Shown in pieces: positions 16,379 to 25,575 of a stretch of 47,321 nucleotides of DNA. Origin of the DNA: Thalassospira lucentensis (GTDB lineage: Bacteria > Pseudomonadota > Alphaproteobacteria > Rhodospirillales > Thalassospiraceae); assembly GCF_001613805.1 (NCBI RefSeq), contig NZ_LPVY01000019.1, forward strand, positions 1 through 47,321, in the 5' to 3' direction. The number at the start of each line of letters is the position of its first letter. The stretch's first letter is position 1. Position numbers and translations under genes: made by a program. Below the pieces are notes generated by a model. The model was not told the DNA's origin, searched no databases, and saw only the letters and a program-made list of their open reading frames with translations.

Positions 16379-16412
16379 GCTCACCTGAGTGATATAAGTA
16401 ACTCAGGTGAGC
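16379..16412. terminator. 12-bp perfect hairpin between convergent genes
   Basis: GCTCACCTGAGT (16379-16390) pairs with ACTCAGGTGAGC (16401-16412) around a 10-base loop. It separates the PD-(D/E)XK gene and the restriction endonuclease gene, which converge here. There is no U-run on either side. Confidence 0.65.
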
Positions 16413-16440
16413 GATAAGGGGGGCTCTGCGCGCGCCTGCT

Positions 16441-17634
16441 TCAGACGAGAAGATGGACCTCGGATGGTGGAAAAAGCGCGCCAAAATCGGAAGGGTTCAT
16501 CTTAAAAAGATAGCCGTGATCGCGGACGCGGTTCGGGCCCTTTTGTGACATGAGGTAGTCTACAGAAATGATGCCTCCTTCAATCAGAGCGTCAAAATTT
16601 CGCACTTTTGGCTCCTTTGTATGTTCGACCTGAATGTAATGAAATTCCTCTGTTGCACCGGCACCGCGAACCTTTGCACTAACCCAAAAAGTCTGAGGGT
16701 GCTTTTCGCTTAGGCGAGCCCTAAGCTTATCCATTTCCCATGTGGTGACGTGTTTTGTTACAGAGGTAGCAGCATCACAGTGGTTCTGCTTTAGCCAGTC
16801 CTTAGCTGCATCCATTTCGAGCATGAATCCGATTGAGTTCGGACTGGTCGCATTCATTTCATGGTTTAGGCGAAGCTTGCCGTTACGCTCGTAACCATAG
16901 GTCGAAAGAAGGTTCCAAGCTGATCCGATGGGGCTGAGTTTCCAATCGGGCACTTGCGAGAAGAGTGTGATCCGGTTGGCTCTGCCTTTCCGGAGCCGTT
17001 TGGCCTTGATCTCAATTCCCTTGTAGTCAGGTGCTTTGCTTGTGTTTGCCGCAATACCGAGAAGGGTTTCGAGGGTCATTCCGATCCCGGTGTCACCTGA
17101 GCGCATCGTCGGGATGAAGCCTCGCGCAGAAACATCGCGGATCATGTCTAAGAGTTCGGCTACAACAGGGTCTGCATCGGGACGCGCACTTGCAGCAAGC
17201 GAACCAAGTGGTGTCGCCGGATTAGCTGCAGAGGCGAGAATATCAGCTCGGCTGCAATTGACGATGTAGATCGCATCATCGCGCACTATGAGTGCAAGCA
17301 GATTGAATGGGGCCGAGTACTTACCAAGACGGCCAAACCATAAACGCGGATCGCCCTTCTTTGTCACGGGACGGTAAAGAGAGGCGGTTGTTTCTTCTAG
17401 ACGGTCGGCCCAAACGAAAAACGCCTTCTTCGTTACCTTGGCATCCGGCCCCTGAGCTTGTTTATCGTAATCATGAAGGCCCGTGTCGATGAAGTATTCA
17501 CGGACTGTCGCTGTGGCATCCATGATGGATTTCTTCATTCCGGTATCGGTCGGAACAAGCAATCCGACATCCAGATTGAAACTGTTAAAGGTCTTTAGAG
17601 TTTCGCTTAGGCTCGTATCACTCTTCTCAAGCAT
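16441..17634 (-). CDS. Type II restriction endonuclease, MvaI/BcnI-like
   Basis: A 397-residue protein. The signature GDTGIGMTLETLLGI (180-194) and then PDYKGIEIKAKR (202-213) match the active-site region of MvaI/BcnI-type enzymes, with D203 and E208-x-K210 as metal-site residues. Known family members cut CCWGG or CCSGG; the target here is unknown. It is encoded right after the methyltransferase with an 8-base overlap, so host protection is made first. The N-terminal 170 residues may carry target recognition or an allosteric domain. Confidence 0.88.
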   Translation of the reverse strand: MLEKSDTSLSETLKTFNSFNLDVGLLVPTDTGMKKSIMDATATVREYFIDTGLHDYDKQAQGPDAKVTKKAFFVWADRLEETTASLYRPVTKKGDPRLWFGRLGKYSAPFNLLALIVRDDAIYIVNCSRADILASAANPATPLGSLAASARPDADPVVAELLDMIRDVSARGFIPTMRSGDTGIGMTLETLLGIAANTSKAPDYKGIEIKAKRLRKGRANRITLFSQVPDWKLSPIGSAWNLLSTYGYERNGKLRLNHEMNATSPNSIGFMLEMDAAKDWLKQNHCDAATSVTKHVTTWEMDKLRARLSEKHPQTFWVSAKVRGAGATEEFHYIQVEHTKEPKVRNFDALIEGGIISVDYLMSQKGPNRVRDHGYLFKMNPSDFGALFPPSEVHLLV

Positions 17635-19057
17635 CGTTACCGAGCGCCTTGTCTAATATCATTCTGAAATGGCTACCTACCTTCTCTGCGAGACCCACCG
17701 GAACGGCATTGCCAATTTGTGTGTATTTCGGCACTTCACGGTCGAAGTTTCCCTCGAGCGGATTGCCGGCGCGGCGGATGCCTCCGGTAGTGCGTTTTCC
17801 AGCGAAGCGATACCAGTCCGGAAAGAGCTGTAAGCGAGCCCATTCTCGCACCGTAAGAACGCGCGGTTGGCTATAATGAACATAGTCATCGGGTAGAGAA
17901 GTGGCTGTGATATTGGGTTCCCCATTGCCCCAGTAGGGCTTGAGAACGCGCTGGGAGAACTTCCGAGTTTTGTATTTATCAGGAATCTCGCCTTCATTCT
18001 TGAGCATGTGGTCGAATTTGTCGACAACTTCCCACTTATGCTTGCTGTATTCCTGCTCGGTTAACGTTACGCGGCGGCTCAAGTCCCATTTCGGGGGGCT
18101 GCGGAGTTCTTCTTGAATAGATGTTTGAGGTTTGTGAGGGTAATCAGTTGTTTCAAACTTTCCTGATTTGAATGTGCTTGACCTAAGAGTTTTAGCAACC
18201 TCGGGGTCGACAAGATCGCCAAGTAGGTCTGCTAAGTGAGGGAACGTACCTTTCTGGGCGGCAGGTAAAAAGCCGCAAGCGATGGCGTCTTCTGGATCGA
18301 TGTCTGGTTTAAGGAAATCACATGCCTCGAGAATATCCTTGCGAATTCCGACGAGAAGCACTCTTGGTCTATATTGAGGTACCCCATAATCCTTGGCATA
18401 GACGAGTGACCAGCGAACTTCATAGCCGGGGATTTTCCTAAATTCGGCTTTCACATCGGGCCAAATAAGTTCTGAGCCGTCACGTGTCCACTTGGCGACC
18501 AATAAACCCCTGACATTCTCAAATAGGAACATTCTGGGGCGAACCCGTCGAATGATTTCTGCCATGCGACCATAAAGACGATTTGAGGGAATTTCCTTAC
18601 GATCCACAGCGTAAGACCGACGTATGCCAATTCCCGAGTATCCTTGGCAAGGAGGGCCGCCAGTAAGAACATCAAGAGTGCTGCCTTGCCCGCTTTCGGA
18701 GGTGGCATTTTTGTCGAAACGAAAATCTATTTCAGGGATATTGGAAAGGTCAGATACGAGTTGGTCTAAACGACGACCTTTTAGCTCGTGTGCGTCGCGA
18801 CACCTAAGTGCGGAGTTTTCTGCAAAGTCCTCACCGCCTAGCTCGTGATGGCGATTCAGCAAGTAGGTGCCCAGAGCATCCTTATCAAGTTCATTCACAA
18901 ACACTGGAGTGAATTGAGCTTTTTCGAAGCCGAGAGAGAGGCCCCCGCATCCTGCGAACAGATCGATCATTGAATAGACGCGTTTTCGGTATGAGGTCTT
19001 TAACTCACCCGAAGCTTCTGGAAGCGTTGTGTCGTGCTTGATGGGATTTTCTAACAT
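17627..19057 (-). CDS. C5-cytosine DNA methyltransferase
   Basis: A 476-residue protein. Motif I DLFAGCGGLSLGFE (32-45), motif IV GGPPCQGYS with catalytic C137, motif VI MFLFENVRG and the final motif TQIGNAVPVGLA are all present. The variable region between about 260 and 400 should hold the target recognition domain. It protects host DNA from the overlapping MvaI/BcnI-like endonuclease. The start is an ATG after an A-rich stretch with only a weak ribosome site; no controller gene lies in front. Confidence 0.95.
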   Translation of the reverse strand: MLENPIKHDTTLPEASGELKTSYRKRVYSMIDLFAGCGGLSLGFEKAQFTPVFVNELDKDALGTYLLNRHHELGGEDFAENSALRCRDAHELKGRRLDQLVSDLSNIPEIDFRFDKNATSESGQGSTLDVLTGGPPCQGYSGIGIRRSYAVDRKEIPSNRLYGRMAEIIRRVRPRMFLFENVRGLLVAKWTRDGSELIWPDVKAEFRKIPGYEVRWSLVYAKDYGVPQYRPRVLLVGIRKDILEACDFLKPDIDPEDAIACGFLPAAQKGTFPHLADLLGDLVDPEVAKTLRSSTFKSGKFETTDYPHKPQTSIQEELRSPPKWDLSRRVTLTEQEYSKHKWEVVDKFDHMLKNEGEIPDKYKTRKFSQRVLKPYWGNGEPNITATSLPDDYVHYSQPRVLTVREWARLQLFPDWYRFAGKRTTGGIRRAGNPLEGNFDREVPKYTQIGNAVPVGLAEKVGSHFRMILDKALGNDA

Positions 19058-19534
19058 TTTTTTCTTTACTCAGTAATTCCTTGTCTGATGGGTAGCATAT
19101 GTAGGTTCTCATTGTCCAGGTGAAACATAGATGTGGTCTATTTTATCGACGATTGTATGTAAAATTAATGTAAAAACAATAACTTATGGTGTGTTGTGGA
19201 TTGGCGGCTATAGCTAGTTTGGTTAACAAGAAGTAATCATAAAATACATAAATCAGATTGTATGATCTCATGGGTCGATTTGAGTATAATTTGGTCTCGT
19301 AAAAAATATGGTGAGGTGAGCTGTATGAAGCGGCCGTCAATAGCTAAGAAAGAATGAGCCATTCGTGTGTGTCTGAAACACAGTAGATTCGCCAGTTGCG
19401 CAAATCGAAGGTGAAAGCGGTTCCCAATTTTTCTCTTAATACTGGAGCGTTTTGACTTGCTCTGCAGAATCAGAAATGGGAATGGAGCAATGCCCCATTC
19501 CCCGAAGATGCCCGTGCCCTAACCTAATAAATTG
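19058..19534. other. AT-rich intergenic region
   Basis: This is the upstream region of the methyltransferase gene. I see AT-rich promoter-like sequence and no gene above about ten codons with credible signals, apart from the terminator hairpin near 19.49 kb. Confidence 0.5.
19478..19502 (-). terminator. Hairpin downstream of the 59-aa gene
   Basis: GGGAATGG (19478-19485) pairs with CCATTCCC (19495-19502) around a 9-base loop. It lies 33 bases after the stop of the small minus-strand gene. The U-run is weak. Confidence 0.5.
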
Positions 19535-19714
19535 TTATAAACGCTTGTCTGGTCTGACCGCGCCCACGTCATCCAAAGATCTGAATGCCTTGCTGGCCGT
19601 ACTCAGATAGAGATAGGTTTCGCGATATTCTTCGTTGCCTGTTTTGACCATCTCAAAATCTTCGACGAGCTTGATCAAGCGCGTCCGCAACTCCTGATGC
19701 TTGTTCATCATCAT
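19535..19714 (-). CDS. Small hypothetical protein (59 aa)
   Basis: MMMNKHQELRTRLIKLVEDF and on to GAVRPDKRL. It is soluble, helical and charged. The start was chosen for AGGGAG just upstream of the ATG triplets; further frame upstream is unlikely. It is divergent from the XRE regulator gene. No family is recognised. Confidence 0.5.
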   Translation of the reverse strand: MMMNKHQELRTRLIKLVEDFEMVKTGNEEYRETYLYLSTASKAFRSLDDVGAVRPDKRL

Positions 19715-19946
19715 ATTCTCCCTGGATTGGAACAAACCACTCCCCAAGAAATATGGCCTTGCACCTGGCCAATTGAGGCCACTTTATTTCGAGATATCTC
19801 AACAGATTGGTAATTGAACCCGGCCGGTGAAGACACCGACGCCGATACATGAGAGAAAACCGATGATCGACCCGGTTTCCTTTTTGTTTCATAATGACAA
19901 TTGATGCATATTTTGCTCTCACAGCACCTGCGGAACCAACCGAATA

Positions 19947-20459
19947 ATGTCTTCCGTTACAAAGCCAGATGTTCGCACCGCACGCAAAACGATGCGTGAC
20001 GGAAGGCGTAAAACCAAGATCGCAGGACCACATCCGATTGATCTTCATGTCGGTAAAAGATTGCGTGAACTGCGCATGCTTAAGGGATTAGGGCAGTCAC
20101 AAATTGCCAAACTGCTCGGTATCACTTTTCAGCAGGTTCAGAAGTATGAGCGAGGCGCCAATCGGGTCAGCGCCTCCCGGTTATACGATATCGCCGAAGC
20201 ACTCGAAGTTCCGATCAGCTATTTCTATGATGACCTTCCGCCTGATCTCGTCGGAAAGTCTATCGCCCAGCGCAGCAAAACAATTACTCAATCAATCATA
20301 TCGCGCGAAGATCCTATGCAGCGGCGTGAGACGCTTGAGCTTGTGCGATATTATTACGGCATCGAGGATGAAGCGTTGCGTGATCGGTTTTTCGAATTGT
20401 TAAAATCAATGTCAAACTACGCAGATCGCAAGGCCGACAAAACAACCGCAACATCTTAA
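19947..20459 (+). CDS. XRE-family transcriptional regulator
   Basis: A 170-residue protein. Residues 32-92 form a Cro/C1-type helix-turn-helix: VGKRLRELRMLKGLGQSQIA, then FQQVQKYERGANRVSASRLY. It has a basic N-terminal arm and a helical C-terminus. This layout is common in alphaproteobacterial regulators of quorum- or stress-type genes. The divergent small gene is a possible target. Confidence 0.88.
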   Translation: MSSVTKPDVRTARKTMRDGRRKTKIAGPHPIDLHVGKRLRELRMLKGLGQSQIAKLLGITFQQVQKYERGANRVSASRLYDIAEALEVPISYFYDDLPPDLVGKSIAQRSKTITQSIISREDPMQRRETLELVRYYYGIEDEALRDRFFELLKSMSNYADRKADKTTATS

Positions 20460-20569
20460 CGCGTTAATTTGACGGTTTGGGCTTTAGGCACGGCTTCAAT
20501 CCTTATCCAATAACGCATGCCGAGATAGTGTGATATTCTACATCTCTTGGTTGCGTTTCATTGGGGGAT

Positions 20570-21532
20570 ATGAAGATGAAATGCTTAGTTGGAGCGTGCC
20601 TTCTCTCTTTATCTCTACTGCTCAATATCTCGATCAGTCACGCTGAAACATTGAGCGTTGCGTCATTCAATATTCAGTTTCTCGGTTCATTCAAGAAGCG
20701 GGACGACGTGGCATTGGCCAAAATCGTCGCCCCCTTTGACATGGTGGTGGTTCAGGAACTTGTCGCGCCCCCAGTCGCTGGCACATATCCGGATGGCTCC
20801 TCTTATAAGGCAGATATCGAAGCCAAAGAGTTCGCTGATGCTATGGCTGCAGAGGGGTTTTCGTTTGTGTTATCTCCAGAGGACACAGGAACAGGCGATC
20901 GGATTCACACAGGCGGAACAGGAACAGAGTGGTTCATCACTTTCTACAAACCTGAGCGGGTGGCTCCTGATCCAGAACTGCCGAGTGGTTTTCTGGCGGA
21001 AGATCGGAGCAATCACCCTGATTATGAGCGCGTCCCTTATGCAACCGGCTTTAAAACACCGAATGGCCCTGATTTTGTATTGATTTCGGTGCATTTGATG
21101 CCTGGTGCTCGCGACAGCGGTCGTCGCAAGCATGAGCTCGACAGCATTGCCAGCTGGATCAACGCACAAAACAGCTCTGAACAGGACTTCATTATTCTCG
21201 GGGACATGAATATCGAGGACTGCGAAGAACTTGCGTCAGCGGTTCCTGAGGGGTTTATTTCGCTGAATGATAGCTGTTTGTCGACAAACACAAATATCAA
21301 CGGCCCAAAGCCCTACGATCATGTTCTATACCGCCCAGCACACTCTCCAGAGCTTCTTCCAAATTTTGCCGTCCTCAATCTAATTAATGCTACCCGGCCA
21401 TACTGGGATGCTACGCTGGGGGCTTTTCCGGGAGACCCCTACGATCACAATACCTTTCGGCAATATTATTCGGATCATCACCCTGTGCTGTTCGAAATCT
21501 CTCTCGATCTAGGTGATGATGATGGCCAATAA
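20570..21532 (+). CDS. Secreted endonuclease/exonuclease/phosphatase-family protein
   Basis: A 320-residue protein. A signal peptide of about 24 residues ends in ISHA. Then come the EEP motifs: SFNIQFLG, VVVQEL (metal-binding Glu), SVHLMPG, ILGDMNIED (catalytic D-x-N) and the closing SDHHPVLFE (D-H pair). It acts in the periplasm or outside, as a DNase I-like nuclease or phosphodiesterase. ATG with GGGGGAT in front was chosen over an upstream TTG. A role in removing extracellular DNA is possible, but the substrate is unknown. Confidence 0.85.
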   Translation: MKMKCLVGACLLSLSLLLNISISHAETLSVASFNIQFLGSFKKRDDVALAKIVAPFDMVVVQELVAPPVAGTYPDGSSYKADIEAKEFADAMAAEGFSFVLSPEDTGTGDRIHTGGTGTEWFITFYKPERVAPDPELPSGFLAEDRSNHPDYERVPYATGFKTPNGPDFVLISVHLMPGARDSGRRKHELDSIASWINAQNSSEQDFIILGDMNIEDCEELASAVPEGFISLNDSCLSTNTNINGPKPYDHVLYRPAHSPELLPNFAVLNLINATRPYWDATLGAFPGDPYDHNTFRQYYSDHHPVLFEISLDLGDDDGQ

Positions 21533-21822
21533 TACGCCCCTCAAGGGTAATTCTCAGTTAATCCTGACCAGAGTGGGATTATAGAGTGCACCTTCCCTCT
21601 AGAAAGATGTCGTGACTCAAATTTCAGAAATAAAAATTTAGCATTGTAGAAATATATTCTCTGTTTTCTTTGTGTGAGAGGTTGGTGTTGATTTTATCAT
21701 TATTATACTTTTTTATGTATGGATAATGATTAAAAATTATTCTTTTTTGCTATAATCCAATGATGGTCGCTCTGATAAATGAGAGAATCATCTTCTGAAT
21801 GGAGTGGGGCGACGTGCAATAT
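21533..21822. other. AT-rich gap between convergent genes
   Basis: 290 bases of AT-rich sequence between the EEP gene and the membrane gene. There is no gene and no strong hairpin. Confidence 0.5.
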
Positions 21823-22419
21823 TTATTTATGAGTTTCATTAAATAAGAATGTGAATGCCAAGTGATCGCTTTCAAATTCCTGCAATACCGCCTTGGGAAC
21901 TATTAGAATCCCATCGTTATTCGACTCCAAAGGACCTCCTGTACTTTCCGTAATTAATTTCTCATCGCGAACTCGGAATACTTTAGAGTTCTCGAGATCG
22001 ATTGATGGTGCAGGAAGTTGAGAGAGGATCGCAAAAAATTCCTTTGGTGTACTCCGCTTTTCAATATCTGAAATAGGAAACGTGAATGTGTCGATCTGAA
22101 GTTGAGGTGAATTTCTTACAACTAAAATTTTGAAAGGATCTGTCGGTGAAAGTTGTACATTTGTAACAATAGATGCAGGAGATTTAAAATATACGATGAG
22201 GAAAACTGCCATAGCTCCTCCAGCTCTGCATATGTTTTTGTATTTAATCTCTATAAACCCTGGGATTAATGCAGCAATTCCTGCAGCAGATAATGCCAAT
22301 ATAATGCGAATAATTGTATATTGAAAATCAGTTGGCTCTGGAAGAAACAATGCAACAGCCAATAAAACAGAAATAAATACAACCCCGAAGGCGAATATCG
22401 ATATTTTTTCCCACAGCAT
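21823..22419 (-). CDS. Three-helix membrane protein with soluble C-terminal domain
   Basis: A 198-residue protein. Helices at about 7-27, 37-56 and 62-80 are followed by a 110-residue soluble domain. That domain has mixed strands and helices (LVVRNSPQLQIDTFTFPISD, ILIVPKAVLQEF). ATG was chosen because AGGAG lies 8 bases upstream. No family is recognised. Low GC compared with the transfer genes suggests separate origin. Confidence 0.6.
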   Translation of the reverse strand: MLWEKISIFAFGVVFISVLLAVALFLPEPTDFQYTIIRIILALSAAGIAALIPGFIEIKYKNICRAGGAMAVFLIVYFKSPASIVTNVQLSPTDPFKILVVRNSPQLQIDTFTFPISDIEKRSTPKEFFAILSQLPAPSIDLENSKVFRVRDEKLITESTGGPLESNNDGILIVPKAVLQEFESDHLAFTFLFNETHK

Positions 22420-22537
22420 TGCATTTTCTCCTAACAAGATGTTCGTGGGTAGCATATATGGCTGATTTTGAATTTTTAACACACGCAAAATCGTGCAATT
22501 TCTCTAAAGAATATGGATTCCAAACTATTTTAGAATC

Positions 22538-22672
22538 ATGAAATCAGGCAAGTCCGCTTATATGCTTGAAGAGTTTCTTACTCGGATTTGTGGTTTCTTC
22601 CCTGATTTTTACAAAGCAAAGCGTGATCACGAATGGATCAATTTAAATCGGTTGGCAGAAGAAAGAACTTAA
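22538..22672 (+). CDS. 44-codon ORF, probable remnant or small protein
   Basis: MKSGKSAYMLEEFLTRICGF and on to NLNRLAEERT. The composition is protein-like but there is no clear ribosome site. It lies alone in an AT-rich gap. It may be a gene fragment. Confidence 0.3.
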   Translation: MKSGKSAYMLEEFLTRICGFFPDFYKAKRDHEWINLNRLAEERT

Positions 22673-22724
22673 TAGTTACGCTTGGGGAACAAACCTGAAG
22701 ATTACTAAGGCTTTAAAACCTGAT

Positions 22725-23048
22725 TTATCGGATCAACCGCGAGAAATCAGGCAGCCCTGAAAGTGAGGTAACTTTGCCTGCAATCGCAATCGCGACAGTC
22801 CCCATATCCTTGATCCGATCAACAAGCTCTGCATTGTCGAGATTCTGTTGTGTGGCTTCCTGAATGAGCTCAATGAGTTCTTCGTAGGTCTCTTCATCTG
22901 TCACATCGGGAGTAATGTTCTTGATCTCCTCCGGGTCTAGAGAGCGCAGTTCCGAGTAAATTGCTGAAAATTGACCATCAAGAGCATCACGTGCACGTTT
23001 ACGCGCAGCCTTTAGACGAGCGCGCATAGCTTCAACATCATATGGCAT
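22725..23048 (-). CDS. Hypothetical helical cytoplasmic protein (107 aa)
   Basis: A basic N-terminal helix (MRARLKAARKRARDALDG) is followed by an acidic Asp/Glu-rich stretch and an Ala/Gly-rich C-terminus with weak amphipathic character. It is the second gene of an operon after a lipoprotein gene (17-base gap). No family is recognised. It may work with the lipoprotein. Confidence 0.6.
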   Translation of the reverse strand: MPYDVEAMRARLKAARKRARDALDGQFSAIYSELRSLDPEEIKNITPDVTDEETYEELIELIQEATQQNLDNAELVDRIKDMGTVAIAIAGKVTSLSGLPDFSRLIR

Positions 23049-23065
23049 TTGTCTTTTCCTTCAGG

Positions 23066-23725
23066 TTATTTCAACTCTTCTTCAATACGCGCGATTAACT
23101 TATCCATCTCGGCGACTTTTTCGTCCCAGGTCCCTTCAAAATCGCTACCTTTGTCAGTTAATTGGCTGATCTTGCGAGAAACCTCGGCAGTTTCACTCGC
23201 AATCTTGTGACGCGCATCCTCTAAACCGGCTTTTTCAAGCAGATCATCCTGCATGTCATGGACCTTCATGACAGACGCAAGATGCGCACCTATCACGGAT
23301 TGTGCCGTTCGGACCTGATTGAAACTCCTCTCAACCTCTGTGCGCACTCCATTATGTTGCTGGCGAATTTTCTCGAGCAACTCGCTGCGTTTATTGTCAA
23401 CATCTTCCACTGCAGCACTGACGAATTCTTCAAGAACAATAAGAACCGCGTCTGGTTGCTCCGATAAAGCGAGATTGATTTCATCGACCAACCCGAACTC
23501 TTCTACCAGTTTCCTGACATAGGCAGGCCGGTATTGAGTGTCGATAAACTGATCGACGTCCCGTTCCATGCGTTCAAACAGAGTGTCGACCAGTGCAAGA
23601 TTGGCTTCCTCCAAAGTACCGAGATCACGTCCAACGGTATCGCTGAGCTCCATAGTTTCCGGTGGAATTTCGGCACAACCATTAAGAAAAACCACAATCA
23701 CTAAAAATTTAAGGTGCTTCTTCAT
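23066..23725 (-). CDS. Coiled-coil lipoprotein (219 aa)
   Basis: A lipobox, VVFLNGCAE, gives C17 as the lipidated residue. The mature protein is almost all helix and coiled-coil (about 30-215), rich in Glu, Lys and Ala. It is predicted to be anchored in the outer or inner membrane facing the periplasm. It starts an operon with the 107-residue gene and is divergent from the class 3 lipase gene. A structural or sensing role is only a guess. Confidence 0.7.
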   Translation of the reverse strand: MKKHLKFLVIVVFLNGCAEIPPETMELSDTVGRDLGTLEEANLALVDTLFERMERDVDQFIDTQYRPAYVRKLVEEFGLVDEINLALSEQPDAVLIVLEEFVSAAVEDVDNKRSELLEKIRQQHNGVRTEVERSFNQVRTAQSVIGAHLASVMKVHDMQDDLLEKAGLEDARHKIASETAEVSRKISQLTDKGSDFEGTWDEKVAEMDKLIARIEEELK

Positions 23726-23866
23726 TCGTCGGTTTTCCCCAGATTTCGCCGTTCTACAGCTGGTTTTGAGCCATTGAAAACTGCGGTATCAAATTGTGCG
23801 CGAGTATCAGCGCAGGACTTCTCGCCTAAAGCTGGAACCTATTACGAAATTTATTCTAAAAATTGA

Positions 23867-25234
23867 ATGACTTTCGATGCAATATACATCATTAAGGATA
23901 TGAGCGATAGCTCATATGTCGGTCGGTCATACTTTTTTGACTCTTTTTATCCGGTCGGAACTAGAAGGTATGCAAAGATGAAGCAGAATGGGATTGTGCC
24001 TTACCCAAACTTGCTCGAGCCACCTGTCTACCGAGCAGCCTATTCAGACAGAACCGCCTGGTTAATGGCGATATTGTCGAAACTAGCCTATGTACGGTTC
24101 GAAGACGCTGCACCAGTTGATGTTGCTTTGAATGCGGCTCTATCTCTTATTACTGGTGAAAACGACGGCAAGAAACAGGACAAGGCCAAGAAGCTTTCAG
24201 TAACGTTCCGAGCTGACTTGCTTAAGGAGATACTGGCCTCGGTTGCTAACTCAGACCAACGAGCCTCCGAGCTAGAGGCTCTCAAGAAACAAATCACTGA
24301 ACTTCAATTCGAACTCATCAAAACTTTCTCAGTGAGAATCCCATTTGTGGCGGACACTCAGGCTTTCGTTGTAAAATTGAAAGCAGAAGGGCGAGCACCA
24401 TTTCTGGCACTTGTTTTTCGAGGCACAGAACCCAGAAAACCGGAAGACCTCAAATCTGATTTGCACGCAACTCCACTGATTTTGGGGCGCTTGGGTGGTC
24501 CGGGTGGAAGTATCTTCATTGAAGAAAGTTCAGAGAAGACAGCAGCCCAAAAGTTATGGCCTGCCGTGAAAGTTCACAACGGTTTTTGGGAAGCTTTTCG
24601 CCACATAAAAGAGGACATTGTTTCCTGTCTGGATGCTGAAGAAAACAAATCACTGCCTGTCTACATTACTGGCCATAGCTTGGGTGGTGCCCTTGCAATC
24701 GTTGCAACCTACTGCTTAACAAGCGACAAAATTGCAGCGTGCTATACTTTTGGTAGTCCCCGCGTCGGTAATCTTCAATTTGGTCAAAGCATACGCCCTC
24801 CGGTTTACAGGGTGGTCAACGCATCCGACATTGTTCCCCGTGTTCCTCCTGCTGTTCTCGTAGATTTCACGACTGTTGTGCTTCGCGCTTTACCAATAAT
24901 CCCTTACACAGCAAAATTTGCAGACTTTTTGGAACGCTTCAGGGGCTACCGCCACTACGGAGACATGCGCTATATGGATAGTGCTCCTCAAAGTATAGAG
25001 TCAAATACAGGTAATGTTGTCTATCCTGCTCTAATTGTTAGCTCCAATCCGCCGCAGCTCCTGCGTTGGTTTTGGTGGGGAAAGCGCGCAATCGCTACGA
25101 TGGGCCGAGCTGCTGTCGAAGATCATTCAATTGATCATTATGTGAACAAGCTCGCCTATTGGGCATATGTTCGCTCTCTCCCAAGGACAGCTAGTTCGGA
25201 TTTGGCCCGTAACCACCCTGATAAATCTCTCTGA
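23867..25234 (+). CDS. Class 3 lipase-fold protein
   Basis: A 455-residue protein. The alpha/beta-hydrolase nucleophile elbow GHSLGG (in YITGHSLGGALAIVATYC) and the family motifs VFRGTEP, VHNGFWEAF, FGSPRVGN and NASDIVPRVPP mark a Lipase_3 enzyme with Ser-Asp-His triad. The final His is probably in GYRHYG. There is no signal peptide, so it is cytosolic or uses another route. An N-terminal extension of about 170 residues includes a coiled-coil. Intracellular lipases occur among anti-phage effectors, but this is inference. ATG start has weak ribosome site. Confidence 0.85.
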   Translation: MTFDAIYIIKDMSDSSYVGRSYFFDSFYPVGTRRYAKMKQNGIVPYPNLLEPPVYRAAYSDRTAWLMAILSKLAYVRFEDAAPVDVALNAALSLITGENDGKKQDKAKKLSVTFRADLLKEILASVANSDQRASELEALKKQITELQFELIKTFSVRIPFVADTQAFVVKLKAEGRAPFLALVFRGTEPRKPEDLKSDLHATPLILGRLGGPGGSIFIEESSEKTAAQKLWPAVKVHNGFWEAFRHIKEDIVSCLDAEENKSLPVYITGHSLGGALAIVATYCLTSDKIAACYTFGSPRVGNLQFGQSIRPPVYRVVNASDIVPRVPPAVLVDFTTVVLRALPIIPYTAKFADFLERFRGYRHYGDMRYMDSAPQSIESNTGNVVYPALIVSSNPPQLLRWFWWGKRAIATMGRAAVEDHSIDHYVNKLAYWAYVRSLPRTASSDLARNHPDKSL

Positions 25235-25287
25235 TTATTGAGCAATGGACTAGAGATTGATGCATTTAGCATGTAAGGGGAAAATTC

Positions 25288-25455
25288 ATGAAAAAGCCAA
25301 GGATTAGGCGCCCGCGACCACCAAAGCCGGTGGATCGTGTCCAGAATATAAAACCCGTCAGGCCGTTGGGAAAAAGTCGTTGGGTCAAAGCGCATTGGCG
25401 CTACGACTATAACCGTCGACAATGGGTATGGGTGTCTGGGCATTGGGCAAAATAA
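25288..25455 (+). CDS. Small Arg/Pro/Trp-rich protein with WVSGHW motif
   Basis: A 55-residue product, with AAGGGG 8 bases before ATG. A basic RPRPP-type opening leads to HWRYDYNRRQWVWVSGHWAK. This resembles the YXWxxGxW short repeat seen in many small proteobacterial envelope proteins. It follows the lipase gene on the same strand by 53 bases. It was easily missed because an antisense frame is longer. Confidence 0.6.
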   Translation: MKKPRIRRPRPPKPVDRVQNIKPVRPLGKSRWVKAHWRYDYNRRQWVWVSGHWAK

Positions 25456-25575
25456 AGTAATAATACCGCTACTATAAAATCTTCACAGGACTTCGCCGTT
25501 TGGGTGGCTAAGTCGACAGGCGGGAGATGACTAACCGTGCTTGTTCTTCTTAAGAGTGTGAAGTGGCGCTTAATG

